The position numbers and the translations under genes were made by a program. DNA of 51,596 bases from CAKUIA01 sp044433115 (lineage in GTDB: Bacteria > Verrucomicrobiota > Verrucomicrobiia > Opitutales > Intestinicryptomonadaceae), in NCBI GenBank assembly GCA_044433115.1, contig JAWXTY010000011.1:1-51596 (forward strand), in the 5' to 3' direction. The first letter of the stretch is position 1. Every line of letters begins with the position of its first letter. The notes under the pieces are model-generated. The model did not search any database and had not been told where the DNA came from. It saw only the letters and a program-made list of their open reading frames with translations. Below, in pieces: positions 17,961 through 27,176 of the stretch.

Positions 17961-18707
17961 ATGAAATTGACATTTAACGACAGAGTTGCCCTCGTAACTG
18001 GAGCAGGCAGAGGCATAGGTAAAGAAATCGCAATATCTCTAGCTAAAGAAGGTTGCAAGGTAGTTTGCATAAGCCGTAACTTAGCGTCTTGCCAATCAGT
18101 TGCAGACGAAATTAACACTCTTGGTGGCTTTGCCAAAGCTTACGCTTTCGACGTCGCTTCTGCTCAAGAGTCAAAATCTAATTGCGAAGAAATCCTTAAA
18201 GACTTCAAAAAAGTCGACATTATCGTAAACAACGCAGGCATAACTAAGGATAACCTTATGATGCGTATGAGCGACGCAGAATGGGACGACGTTATAAACA
18301 CAAATCTCTCAAGTTGCTTCTACTTGACTCGAAACCTAACTCGCCAACTTCTTGGAAATCGTTGGGGTAGAATTATTAACATAACTTCTGTATCAGGTAT
18401 CTTAGGCAACACTGGTCAAGCTAATTATGCTGCTACTAAAGCTGGCTTAATAGGCTTTACAAAGACTCTTGCACGTGAATTTGCCTCACGCAATATCACT
18501 TGTAACGCTATTGCACCTGGCTTTATCGAAACAGATATGACTTCCTCCCTCAACGAAAAAATCGTAGAAAAAGCTAAAGAAGTTATCCCCCTAAAACGCT
18601 TCGGCAAAACAGAAGAAATCGCCGCAGCTTGCGTATTTCTAGCCTCCGAAGAAGCCTCATACATAACAGGTCAAATCCTTAGTGTAGACGGCGGTATGGC
18701 TATGTAA
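17961..18707 (+). CDS. fabG: 3-oxoacyl-ACP reductase
   Basis: NADPH-dependent reductase of fatty-acid elongation, a short-chain dehydrogenase of 248 residues. The cofactor loop is TGAGRGIG (residues 13-20). The catalytic set is Asn115, Ser143, Tyr156 and Lys160 in YAATK, and the ending ITGQILSVDGGMAM is the FabG C-terminus. An AAGGA ribosome site is 7-8 bases upstream. Here it lies apart from fabH, in an ndk-rsmG-fabG run. Confidence 0.96.
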   Translation: MKLTFNDRVALVTGAGRGIGKEIAISLAKEGCKVVCISRNLASCQSVADEINTLGGFAKAYAFDVASAQESKSNCEEILKDFKKVDIIVNNAGITKDNLMMRMSDAEWDDVINTNLSSCFYLTRNLTRQLLGNRWGRIINITSVSGILGNTGQANYAATKAGLIGFTKTLAREFASRNITCNAIAPGFIETDMTSSLNEKIVEKAKEVIPLKRFGKTEEIAAACVFLASEEASYITGQILSVDGGMAM

Positions 18708-18715
18708 ATAAAGAT

Positions 18716-18844
18716 TTAGAATTGGGTTTTGCCCCAAACCCCACCAAGGGCTTAGTTGCCGCCCTTGGAACCTGAAACAATGCTAGCCTTGACTTTTAGT
18801 TTGGGCTTGTTGGCGTGTGATAGTCAGAGTGTTGCCTTTAGGGT
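18716..18844 (+). repeat. About 130-bp intergenic repeat, copy 1
   Basis: Begins 9 bases after the fabG stop. Blocks shared with the copy after leuA (23296-23430) include CCCCACCAAGGGCTTAGTT, CCGCCCTTGGAACCTGAAAC, GCTAGCCTTGACTTTTAG and TGCCTTTAGGGT. CCAAGGGC and GCCCTTGG form a perfect 8-bp stem. Confidence 0.85.
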
Positions 18845-18868
18845 CTCGGGAGCTTGCCCAGCTTCCCT

Positions 18869-18913
18869 TATATTTAATTATATTTATTGTTAAATAAATC
18901 ATAATTAAATATA
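18869..18913. repeat. AT-rich long hairpin
   Basis: TATATTTAATTAT (18869-18881) pairs perfectly with ATAATTAAATATA (18901-18913). An inner 7-bp stem ATTTATT/AATAAAT continues it, leaving a 4-base loop and one bulged C. It lies between fabG and the convergent DTW/TSR3-like gene, where transcripts from both sides end. Confidence 0.6.
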
Positions 18914-19000
18914 AATCCTACTCTCTCGAAAGAGAAGTATCTCTTCCGAATTGATTACAATCTATTTAAGATTTTAGACTTTGTGGTTGGGCAAAATCTT

Positions 19001-19468
19001 TTATTCGTCATTGAAGTCGTTTATTTCTAGGAACTTATCTTTAAAGGGGTAGTTATCTAGGATTGTGTCGTCTCTTTGTCCAGAGAGTCTTAGGGCTGCA
19101 TAGAGGGCTTCGATAGTGGCAAGTCCCTTGCTTGGGTCTTGGTATATTTTGGATATGCGTGGGTATGCTGTTTGTATATTTGCAGGGAGGCTTCTTGGGA
19201 TAAAGTTTCCTGTGAGTTTTGAGCGAAGTTTAGGGAGTAATGCCCAAGTTGAGTCTAGCATAACTAGGGCTTTGCCTGCGTCTTTTTCTGAGATGAGTGG
19301 GGCGTCGATTTCTAGGACTATGCAATTTGAAGCGTCGTATGTAAAATCTGGGTGGGCTTTATAAAAGTCGCAATCTGCTCTGCCTTTTAGGGGACTTAGC
19401 GAGCATTTTTTGAGTTTTTCCTTAGGGTGGCGTATTAGAATTTTTTTGACTGTAGCTATCTCTGACAT
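19001..19468 (-). CDS. DTW/TSR3-like (DUF367) aminocarboxypropyltransferase family protein
   Basis: A 155-residue protein with the SAM-binding signature of the TSR3/DTW superfamily: LDSTWALLPKLR (Asp72-Ser-Thr-Trp75), then RSLP (92-95) and DPSKGLATIEALYAALRLSG (111-130), like the TSR3 segment that follows the AANP loop. TSR3 makes acp3-Psi in small-subunit rRNA of eukaryotes and archaea; DTW proteins such as TapT make acp3U in tRNA. Lys, Cys and His residues near the N-terminus fit the short RNA-binding part. Gene order offers no help: it is alone, divergent from the phosphohexomutase. The family is fairly sure, the substrate is not known. Confidence 0.7.
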   Translation of the reverse strand: MSEIATVKKILIRHPKEKLKKCSLSPLKGRADCDFYKAHPDFTYDASNCIVLEIDAPLISEKDAGKALVMLDSTWALLPKLRSKLTGNFIPRSLPANIQTAYPRISKIYQDPSKGLATIEALYAALRLSGQRDDTILDNYPFKDKFLEINDFNDE

Positions 19469-19555
19469 AAGGAATATATATCAGCTTATTTTTTAAGAAA
19501 TCTCAAGTTTTTTGTTGCAAAGTTGAGCAAAAGTAATTTAAATAAGTTTCATATT

Positions 19556-21502
19556 ATGAAAAATAGAATACTTGTAAAAATAAATAAGGCTTTTGAAGAT
19601 AAGTTATTATTGGAAAGCACAACTGAAAATCTAAAAACTTGGATTGAAGGGGACTTCCTTCAAGATTGGGCTTTATCTACTATAGAGGAGTTTTTAGACA
19701 AGGGAATTTACGAGGAGCTTAACGATAGGTTTTTCACAAATTTAGCATTTGGAACAGGTGGTATGCGAGGCAAGACTATGGGCAAGCATACAACTGCCTT
19801 AGAAATGGGTAAGGTTTCTGAGCAAGGAACTTATGAGCATCCTGCAGTTGGCTCTAATAATATGAATGAGTTTAACGTGGCAAAGGCGACCTTAGGTTTA
19901 TATAAGTATAGTGCTGAATTTTGCAAGGCGAATGGAATTGAAAAACCTTTGTTGGTAATTGCTTATGATGTGCGTCATTTCTCTGAATATTTCTCGAATT
20001 TGAGTGCAAGTATATGGAAGAAGATGGGTGGCGATGTCTATATCTTTGAGGGGGCTAGGTCTACTCCACAGTTATCTTGGACAGTTAGAAAGATGAATGC
20101 TACAGCAGGGATTGTAATTACAGCAAGTCATAACCCTCAAGCTGACAATGGCTATAAGGTATATTTCAATGATGGAGCTCAAATTACAAATGAGAATGCT
20201 ACTGGTATTGTCGCAAAGGTAAAAGAGACTTCGCTTAAGGAGGCTTCGCAATATTTAGATATATGTCTTGATGGCGTTGGTGTTGTGTCTAAGGAGATTG
20301 AACACGATTACGTATTGAGTATCAACGACGCAGTTATAGATAAGGAAGTTTTGAATGCGAACAAGCCTAAGATTGTATTTTCGGCTATACACGGTACTGG
20401 AGCAGTTACTTGCCCTGATGTTATGAGGCACTTTGGCTTAGACCCAATTTTGGTTGAAGAGCAAATGACTTTAGACCCACGTTTCCCTACAGTTGCACAG
20501 CCTAACCCAGAGTATGCAGCGACAATGGCAATGGGTAGTGAGTATTTAAAGAAGTATCAAGCTCACTGCTTTGTAGCCACAGACCCAGACGCAGACAGAA
20601 TGGGGGCAGTTGCTCTAACTAAAGAGGGAGAATTGAAGCTTTTGACAGGAAATATGATAGGTTCGCTTTTGACTGCTTATAGAATTAAGCGTATGAAGGC
20701 TTTAAATATCATCACTAATCCAGATAACTGCACTATAGTTAAGACTTATGTAACAAGCCCACTTCAAGATGCTATTGCTCAAAAAGAGGGTATAATGTGT
20801 GTAAACGTGCTAACTGGTTTTAAGTGGATAGGCTTGAAGCTCTTGGGTTTTGAGAATAAGTTACTTGAAGCTATGCCTGATTATGATTACAGAAATTCGC
20901 CTTATTTGGAAAGAGCTGAGCTTTTGCAAAAGCACTCTAAGTTCTTTGTATTTGGAGGCGAAGAAAGCTATGGATACCTTGGCGTGGACTCTTTGAGAGA
21001 TAAGGACGCTAACCAAGCTGTAATTATGTTCTCTGAAATGATTGCATACCTACAAAGTCAAGGAAAGAGCCTTGTTGAGTTCTTAGACGAGGTCTATATA
21101 GAATATGGCTATTACTTGGAGGACTTAAAGAGTATTTACTACGAGGGGGCTAGTGGTTCTCAAAAAATCAAGAACATATTGTCATCTTTAGAGTCTAATC
21201 CTATAAAGGAATTATGCTCATCTAAGGTGGCAAAGGCTATTAATTTTGCAAAGGACGATTTAATCGACGCAAATGGCGACATTACGCCTAAGGAAGTATT
21301 CTTCTTGTACGAGCTAGAAAATGGCTATAAGGTTGCAATAAGGGCGTCTGGAACAGAGCCTAAGATTAAGTTCTACGTATTTGCTAAACAAGATGTAGCC
21401 AATGCTCAAGCCCTTGAAGGTGCAAAGGCAGAAGCTAGACAAACGCTCGACAAGCTCTTGGCAGAAATCGACATATTAGCAGAGGAACGCTCGCAAGGAT
21501 AA
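19556..21502 (+). CDS. Phosphoglucomutase/phosphomannomutase (alpha-phosphohexomutase)
   Basis: Moves phosphate between C1 and C6 of glucose (or mannose), feeding glycogen and cell-surface sugars. The product has 648 residues from the ATG at 19556; an in-frame TTG at 19523 would add 11 residues but has no support. The catalytic serine motif is TASHNP, preceded by FGTGGMRGKTM. The metal loop is DPDADRMG, the sugar loop FGGEESYGY, and the phosphate-binding RASGTEPKIKFY near the end. The length suits the long two-part type (PgcA/PGM2-like). glgC elsewhere in the window uses the product, glucose 1-phosphate. Confidence 0.93.
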   Translation: MKNRILVKINKAFEDKLLLESTTENLKTWIEGDFLQDWALSTIEEFLDKGIYEELNDRFFTNLAFGTGGMRGKTMGKHTTALEMGKVSEQGTYEHPAVGSNNMNEFNVAKATLGLYKYSAEFCKANGIEKPLLVIAYDVRHFSEYFSNLSASIWKKMGGDVYIFEGARSTPQLSWTVRKMNATAGIVITASHNPQADNGYKVYFNDGAQITNENATGIVAKVKETSLKEASQYLDICLDGVGVVSKEIEHDYVLSINDAVIDKEVLNANKPKIVFSAIHGTGAVTCPDVMRHFGLDPILVEEQMTLDPRFPTVAQPNPEYAATMAMGSEYLKKYQAHCFVATDPDADRMGAVALTKEGELKLLTGNMIGSLLTAYRIKRMKALNIITNPDNCTIVKTYVTSPLQDAIAQKEGIMCVNVLTGFKWIGLKLLGFENKLLEAMPDYDYRNSPYLERAELLQKHSKFFVFGGEESYGYLGVDSLRDKDANQAVIMFSEMIAYLQSQGKSLVEFLDEVYIEYGYYLEDLKSIYYEGASGSQKIKNILSSLESNPIKELCSSKVAKAINFAKDDLIDANGDITPKEVFFLYELENGYKVAIRASGTEPKIKFYVFAKQDVANAQALEGAKAEARQTLDKLLAEIDILAEERSQG

Positions 21503-21540
21503 TTTTTCAATCAAAAGCAATTTTTGAAAATACCTTAACC

Positions 21541-21582
21541 CAAGCGTAATTCTTTAAATGAAGATTACGCTTGAATTTTTTT
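21541..21582 (+). terminator. Terminator after the phosphohexomutase
   Basis: A perfect 10-bp stem CAAGCGTAAT (21541-21550) with ATTACGCTTG (21564-21573), then AA and seven Ts. Confidence 0.9.
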
Positions 21583-21610
21583 ATAAAGGATATTTATTAG
21601 AGTATAGAAA

Positions 21611-23290
21611 ATGAATACAGATAAAGCAAAAAAGTATATAAGAGACAGTTTTGTTTGCCTAAAAGACAGAACTTGGCCTGACGCAACTATAGAAGCTGCA
21701 CCATCTTGGTGTAGTGTAGACCTAAGAGATGGCAACCAAGCCTTAGCTATCCCTATGACTATAGAACAAAAGTTGGAATTATACAATATGCTCTTAAAAG
21801 TGGGCTTCAAAGAGATAGAAGTGGGTTTCCCTGCTGCAAGTGATACTGAATTTAACTTCCTACGCAAGCTCATCGACGAAGACAGGATACCAGAAGGCGT
21901 AACTGTACAAGTTCTAACTCAAAGTAGAGAGCCTCTAATTCGAAAGACTTTTGAAGCAATCAAGGGTGCAAAAAGTGCTATAGTTCATTTGTATAACAGC
22001 ACAAGCGTACTTCAGCGTAAAGTTACTTTCAAGATGGAAAAAGAAGAAATTATTGCAATCGCTCAAAAGGGCGTAACTCTAGTTAGGCAACTTGCTGACG
22101 AGCTAGAAAAAGATGGTGCAAAGATTTCTTTGGAATACTCTCCTGAAAGCTTTTCGGACACAGAAGCAGAGTTCGCTCTCGAAATTTGCGAAGCTGTAAA
22201 AGCTATATGGAAGCCAACATTAGATAACAAAATTATCATAAACTTGCCTTCTACTGTAGAGTACACTACCCCAAACATCTATGCAGACCAAATAGAATGG
22301 GTAAGCCGAAATATTTCTAACAGAGACTGCGTAAGCATAAGCCTACACACGCATAACGACAGAGGTACTGGCGTTGCTGCCACTGAATTAGGGCTACTCG
22401 CTGGTGCAGACAGAGTAGAAGGCACTCTCTTTGGCAATGGCGAACGCACAGGCAACCTTGACATTGTTAACGTTGCCCTAAACCTTTTCGCTAGTGGGAT
22501 TAAGCCTAACCTTGACTTCTCTAATCTTCAAGAAGTTATAGATGTTTACGAAAGTGCTACAGCTATGTCTGTTCACCCAAGGCAGCCCTATGCAGGCTCA
22601 TTGGTATTCACTGCCTTTAGTGGCTCGCACCAAGACGCAATTAAAAAAGGTATGGACATTATGGCTCAAGACAAAGATGGCAACACAAAGTGGGCTGTCC
22701 CTTACCTCTTAATAGACCCTATGGACATTGGTAGAGACTACGAAGCTATAATCAGAATAAATTCACAAAGTGGCAAAGGTGGAGTTGCCTATATCCTTAA
22801 CACAGAGTTCGCATTCGACCTCCCTAAGGAAATGCACCCTCAAGTTGGTACTTACATAAACAACATAGCAGACTCTATGTCTAAAGAACTAAGCCCTACT
22901 GAAATCTTCACCCATTTCAAAGCCGAGTTCCTTAACAGAGAAAGCCCACTTGCCCTAGTTAATTACGCAACTATAGAAAACATAAACGACTCAAATGAAG
23001 TTAAGCTCAAAACAAGCCTAAACTTCAACAATAAAGTTTATGAACTAGAAAGCATAGGAAATGGTCCCATCAACGCCTTCGTTAAAGCAATTAAACAAAT
23101 TACTAACAAAGGCTTTAGACTAATAGACTATCGCTCACACGCAATAAACTCTGGCTCAGACTCAAAGGCTGTCGCATACATATCCCTAGAAAGAGACTCC
23201 GATAAATCCCACATCTGGGCTTGCGGTGTCGACCCTAGCATAGAAACTGCTGGCATCAAAGCCCTAGTCTCTGCCTTTAATAGGTTATAA
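21611..23290 (+). CDS. leuA: 2-isopropylmalate synthase (LeuA2 type)
   Basis: First committed step of leucine synthesis: condenses 2-ketoisovalerate with acetyl-CoA. The product has 559 residues. Catalytic and metal motifs: DLRDGNQAL (Arg39, Asp40), HTHNDRGTGVAATELG and GNGERTGNLDIV. The C-terminal third is the allosteric LeuA dimer domain that senses leucine, ending near IETAGIKALVSAFNRL. The N-terminus (SFVCLKDRTWPDATIEAAPSW) places it in the long, yeast/actinobacterial-like branch rather than the E. coli branch. It stands alone, with a terminator before it and repeats after it. Confidence 0.95.
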   Translation: MNTDKAKKYIRDSFVCLKDRTWPDATIEAAPSWCSVDLRDGNQALAIPMTIEQKLELYNMLLKVGFKEIEVGFPAASDTEFNFLRKLIDEDRIPEGVTVQVLTQSREPLIRKTFEAIKGAKSAIVHLYNSTSVLQRKVTFKMEKEEIIAIAQKGVTLVRQLADELEKDGAKISLEYSPESFSDTEAEFALEICEAVKAIWKPTLDNKIIINLPSTVEYTTPNIYADQIEWVSRNISNRDCVSISLHTHNDRGTGVAATELGLLAGADRVEGTLFGNGERTGNLDIVNVALNLFASGIKPNLDFSNLQEVIDVYESATAMSVHPRQPYAGSLVFTAFSGSHQDAIKKGMDIMAQDKDGNTKWAVPYLLIDPMDIGRDYEAIIRINSQSGKGGVAYILNTEFAFDLPKEMHPQVGTYINNIADSMSKELSPTEIFTHFKAEFLNRESPLALVNYATIENINDSNEVKLKTSLNFNNKVYELESIGNGPINAFVKAIKQITNKGFRLIDYRSHAINSGSDSKAVAYISLERDSDKSHIWACGVDPSIETAGIKALVSAFNRL

Positions 23291-23295
23291 GAGTT

Positions 23296-23430
23296 TTAGA
23301 ATTAGGGGCTTTGCCCCCTATAACCCCACCAAGGGCTTAGTTCCCGCCCTTGGAACCTGAAACAAGGCTAGCCTTGACTTTTAGTTTGGGCTACTTGGCG
23401 TGTATTGATTAGCGTGTTTGCCTTTAGGGT
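23296..23430 (+). repeat. About 130-bp intergenic repeat, copy 2
   Basis: Starts 6 bases after the leuA stop and parallels copy 1 after fabG over its whole length. It has two hairpins: GGGGC/GCCCC (23304-23317) and CCAAGGGC/GCCCTTGG. Confidence 0.85.
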
Positions 23431-23458
23431 GTTAGTCGACTGCCCGTCTTTCCTTTTA

Positions 23459-23510
23459 GACAGTGGACAGTGTTTTTCAGTGGACAGTGGACAGTGGACA
23501 GTGGACAGTG
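23459..23510 (+). repeat. GTGGACA heptamer tandem array (forward)
   Basis: Runs of ACAGTGGACAGTGG with a 7-base period, interrupted once by TGTTTTTC. The same heptamer appears inverted at 23774-23840 and again forward at 51443-51543. Confidence 0.9.
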
Positions 23511-23545
23511 AGTTTTTAAGAAAATTTCAGAGTCTCTAGGTTTTG

Positions 23546-23740
23546 GCTTTTTCTTTTTTTTATGAGAGGTTAAAGATTAGAGAGAAGAGATTTTCTTTTT
23601 TTATGAGAGATTAAAGATAGGAAAGCGAAGAGATTTTCTTTTTTTATGAGAGGTTAAAGATTAGAGAGAAGAGATTTTCTTTTTTTGCTAAAAGATTAAA
23701 GATAGGAAAGCGAAGAGATTTTCTTTTTTTAAGGAAGGCT
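23546..23740 (+). repeat. Tandem repeat of 41-44 bp units
   Basis: Five tandem units, the first and last partial. Each full unit begins GAGATTTTCTTTTTTT; clear starts are at 23587, 23630, 23671 and 23715. Two versions alternate, one ending GATTAGAGAGAA and one ending GATAGGAAAGCGAA, giving a higher-order period of about 84 bp. No coding frame is plausible. Confidence 0.9.
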
Positions 23741-23773
23741 AAAAACTAGAGATACCCAATTCCCCAGAAAACG

Positions 23774-23857
23774 CACTGTCCACTGTCAACTGTCCACTGT
23801 CAACTGTCAACTGTCCACTGTCCACTGTCCACTGTCCACTAAAAAAACGCTGTCTAG
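23774..23857 (-). repeat. GTGGACA heptamer array (inverted)
   Basis: CACTGTCCACTGTC units, the reverse complement of the array at 23459-23510, with some units changed to CAACTGT. Together the two arrays flank the 41-44 bp repeats as a large inverted repeat. It ends in AAAAAAACGCTGTCTAG. Confidence 0.9.
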
Positions 23858-23887
23858 TAAAAAAACAAGTACTTATGAATAAAAATC

Positions 23888-23921
23888 TTGACTTTAGGGG
23901 GGAATATGACAGAAATATAAC
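23888..23921 (+). promoter_or_regulatory. Putative carB promoter
   Basis: TTGACT (23888-23893) and TATAAC (23916-23921) just 6 bases before the carB ATG. The spacer is 22 bases, and the nearness to the start implies a very short or leaderless mRNA. Weak prediction. Confidence 0.25.
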
Positions 23922-23927
23922 CTTAAT

Positions 23928-26900
23928 ATGCCTAAACGTACAGATATTAAATCCATATTAATTGTTGGTTCTGGTCCTATTATAATAGGGCAAGCTTGTG
24001 AATTTGATTATTCAGGCAGTCAAGCCTGTAAAGCACTTAAAGAAGAGGGGTATAAGGTAATACTTGTAAACTCTAATCCAGCTACAATAATGACTGATCC
24101 GCAATTAGCGGACGTAACTTATATAGAGCCACTTAGCCCTGAAGTTTTAGAAAAAATTATAGCAAAGGAGCGTCCAGATGCACTGTTACCTACTATAGGT
24201 GGTCAAACTGGCTTAAACTTATCTTTAGAATTGTACAACAAAGGAATTTTGGATAAGTACAATGTAGAAATGATTGGTGCTGACGCTGAAGCTATAGAAA
24301 AGGGCGAAGATAGAGAAAAGTTTCGTCAAGCTATGCTTAAAATTGGTTTAGAAGTACCTATTTCTAAGGTAGTGCATACTATAGATGAGGCTTTAGCTTG
24401 GGCAGATGCTCACAAGACTTATCCTGTAATTATACGTCCGAGTTTCACTTTAGGTGGCACAGGAGGTGGCATAGCGTATAATAGAGATGAATTTGAAAAG
24501 ATGGCAGCCTTTGGCTTAAGTGCTTCTCCAGTAAACGAGATTTTAATTGAAGAGTCTCTAGTTGGCTGGAAAGAGTATGAGATGGAAGTTGTTAGAGACT
24601 GTAAGGATCAATGTATCGTTATTTGCTCTATAGAAAATTTCGACCCTATGGGCGTTCACACTGGCGACTCTATAACTATAGCACCTGCGTTAACTTTGAC
24701 TAATAAAGAGTATCAGTTAATGAGAGATGCGTCTTTTGCTGTTATTCGTGAAATTGGCGTAAAGACAGGTGGATCGAACATACAATTTTCGGTAAATCCT
24801 GCAAATGGCAAGATGATAGTAATTGAGATGAACCCTCGTGTATCTCGTTCATCTGCATTAGCTTCTAAGGCAACTGGTTTCCCTATTGCAAAGATAGCAG
24901 CGAAATTGGCAGTTGGCTACACTTTAGATGAGCTTAAAAATGACATCACAGCAAATACACCAGCGAGCTTTGAGCCAAGTATAGACTATGTTGTTACAAA
25001 GATACCAAGATTTGCTTTCGAAAAATTCTTGGGAGCAGACGACACTTTAACTACATCTATGAAGAGTGTAGGCGAAGTTATGGCTATAGGCAGAAGTTTC
25101 AAGGAGTCTTTGCAAAAGGCATTGAGGTCTTTGGAAATTGGAGCTAGAGGCTTAGGCGGCGGCGGTAAGTACGGCGATAAGGATATTACAGACCTAAGCG
25201 TGATTACTAAGGGATTAGTACGCCCTACATTTGAAAGAATTTTCTATATCAGATACGCAGTTTTAGCAGGTATGAGCCAAGAGGAAATCTGCGAGCTAAC
25301 AAAGATAGACCCTTGGTTTATCAGGCAAGTAACTGAGATAGTTGAGTTAGAAAAAGAGATAGAAGATAAATCTCTATTCAACTTGGATAAAGATTTGTTA
25401 TTAAAGGCAAAGAAAGCAGGCTTTAGCGATTTGCAAATAGCTACGCTATGTAATACTAAAATTAGAAATATCAAAAAGCTAAGAACAGATAATTCTATAA
25501 ATACAGTATTTAGATTAGTAGACACTTGTGCCGCTGAATTTGAAGCTTTCACTCCTTATTATTACTCTACTTATGGCGTTGAAAACGAAATACGTTTGAA
25601 CGACAAAAAGAGAATTATGATTATAGGGGGCGGTCCTAACAGAATTGGTCAAGGTATAGAATTTGACTATTGCTGTGTACACGCATCTTTTGCATTGAGA
25701 GACGCAGGCTATGAGACTTTGATGATTAACTCTAACCCTGAAACAGTATCTACAGACTATGATACTTCAGATAAGCTCTTCTTTGAGCCTTTGACTTTAG
25801 AGGACGTGCTTGAAGTTTATAATCAAAACAAGTGCGATGGTGCTATAGTTCAATTTGGTGGACAAACTCCTTTGAACTTAGCTAGTGAGCTTAAGGAAAA
25901 TGGCGTAAATATCATAGGGACTTCGCCTGAGTCTATAGATGCAGCAGAAAATAGAGAAATCTTTAAGAGAATTTTAGAGAAGTTGAACTTAAAGCAACCT
26001 ATAAATGCAACTGCAAATACTCCAGAAGAAGCTTATGCTCTTGCAGGTCAAATTGGTTTCCCAATTTTGCTAAGACCAAGCTTTGTGTTGGGTGGCAGAG
26101 GTATGTTTATCGTATATGGAATGGACGATATGAAGGCTGTTATTAGACAAGCTTTTGAGGCTGCCCCAGGTAAACCTGTGCTTTTAGACAAGTTCTTGGA
26201 AGACGCTATAGAGCTAGACGTAGACGCAATTTCAGATGGCGAAATCACTGTAATGGGTGGTATGCTAGAACACATTGAGTACGCTGGTGTACACTCTGGC
26301 GACGCTGCAATGGTGTTACCTCCTCATACATTGAGCGAAGAAATTTTAGACGAAGTTAGAGTCGCCACTAAGGCACTAGCAAAAGAGCTAAAGGTAATAG
26401 GCTTGATGAATATACAATATGCGATTAAAAATGGCGAATTGTATATCTTAGAAGTAAACCCAAGAGCTTCAAGAACTGTTCCTTTTACATCTAAGGTAAT
26501 AGGCGTTCCTCTTGCAAAGCTTGCAGCTCGTGTAATGGCAGGCGAAAAGTTGAAAGACTTAGGCTTTACTCAAGAAGTAAAAATTCCATACATAGCAGTT
26601 AAGGAAAGTGTGTTCCCATTCTCAAGATTTAGTGGGGCATCAATCGTGCTTAGCCCAGAGATGAGATCTACAGGCGAAGTAATGGGCATAGATAAGGACT
26701 TGGGTATTGCCTTTGCAAAGAGTCAGATTGCAGCACAACCTGCATTGCCAGATGGTGGTAATGTATTCTTGTCGGTGAAAGACCACGACAAGGAAAAGGC
26801 TTTGGATATTGCTAAACACTTGGATAAGTTGGGCTTTAAGATATTTTCTACAGCAGGAACAGCAAAAATGCTTAAGGAAAATGGCATTCCTGTTACAAGG

Positions 26901-27164
26901 ACGTACAAATTAAATGAGGGTGCAAGACCAAATGTTGTCGATATGATTAAAAACGGCGAGATGGACTTGATTATCAATACGCCTTCAGGTATGTATCCAA
27001 GAATGGACGAAAACTTGATTAGGCAAGAGGCAGTTCTCAAGAAAACTTGTATGATTACAACTATTATGGGTGCTTACGCAGCTATAGAGGGTATTGAAGC
27101 TATGCGAAATAATCCACTTTCGGTAACTTCTATACAAGAATATATGTCTAAACTAAACAAATAA
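23928..27164 (+). CDS. carB: Carbamoyl-phosphate synthase large subunit
   Basis: Builds carbamoyl phosphate from bicarbonate, ATP and the ammonia released by CarA; feeds arginine and pyrimidine synthesis. The product has 1078 residues, full length. Two homologous ATP-grasp halves are visible: SGPIIIGQACEFDYSGSQACKAL at the start of the first and GGGPNRIGQGIEFDYC at the second (about residue 565). The C-terminal MGS-like allosteric domain begins near DKLGFKIFSTAGTAKML. It lies upstream of carA, the reverse of the usual carAB order. Confidence 0.98.
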   Translation: MPKRTDIKSILIVGSGPIIIGQACEFDYSGSQACKALKEEGYKVILVNSNPATIMTDPQLADVTYIEPLSPEVLEKIIAKERPDALLPTIGGQTGLNLSLELYNKGILDKYNVEMIGADAEAIEKGEDREKFRQAMLKIGLEVPISKVVHTIDEALAWADAHKTYPVIIRPSFTLGGTGGGIAYNRDEFEKMAAFGLSASPVNEILIEESLVGWKEYEMEVVRDCKDQCIVICSIENFDPMGVHTGDSITIAPALTLTNKEYQLMRDASFAVIREIGVKTGGSNIQFSVNPANGKMIVIEMNPRVSRSSALASKATGFPIAKIAAKLAVGYTLDELKNDITANTPASFEPSIDYVVTKIPRFAFEKFLGADDTLTTSMKSVGEVMAIGRSFKESLQKALRSLEIGARGLGGGGKYGDKDITDLSVITKGLVRPTFERIFYIRYAVLAGMSQEEICELTKIDPWFIRQVTEIVELEKEIEDKSLFNLDKDLLLKAKKAGFSDLQIATLCNTKIRNIKKLRTDNSINTVFRLVDTCAAEFEAFTPYYYSTYGVENEIRLNDKKRIMIIGGGPNRIGQGIEFDYCCVHASFALRDAGYETLMINSNPETVSTDYDTSDKLFFEPLTLEDVLEVYNQNKCDGAIVQFGGQTPLNLASELKENGVNIIGTSPESIDAAENREIFKRILEKLNLKQPINATANTPEEAYALAGQIGFPILLRPSFVLGGRGMFIVYGMDDMKAVIRQAFEAAPGKPVLLDKFLEDAIELDVDAISDGEITVMGGMLEHIEYAGVHSGDAAMVLPPHTLSEEILDEVRVATKALAKELKVIGLMNIQYAIKNGELYILEVNPRASRTVPFTSKVIGVPLAKLAARVMAGEKLKDLGFTQEVKIPYIAVKESVFPFSRFSGASIVLSPEMRSTGEVMGIDKDLGIAFAKSQIAAQPALPDGGNVFLSVKDHDKEKALDIAKHLDKLGFKIFSTAGTAKMLKENGIPVTRTYKLNEGARPNVVDMIKNGEMDLIINTPSGMYPRMDENLIRQEAVLKKTCMITTIMGAYAAIEGIEAMRNNPLSVTSIQEYMSKLNK

Positions 27165-27176
27165 GGAGATTTTTAT

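Noticed and set aside
19523..19555. TTG start for the phosphohexomutase
   Set aside because: No ribosome site, and the ATG at 19556 gives a normal start for the family.
23459..23857. Possible CRISPR array
   Set aside because: Units are tandem with no unique spacers between them, heptamers are too short, and no cas genes are nearby.
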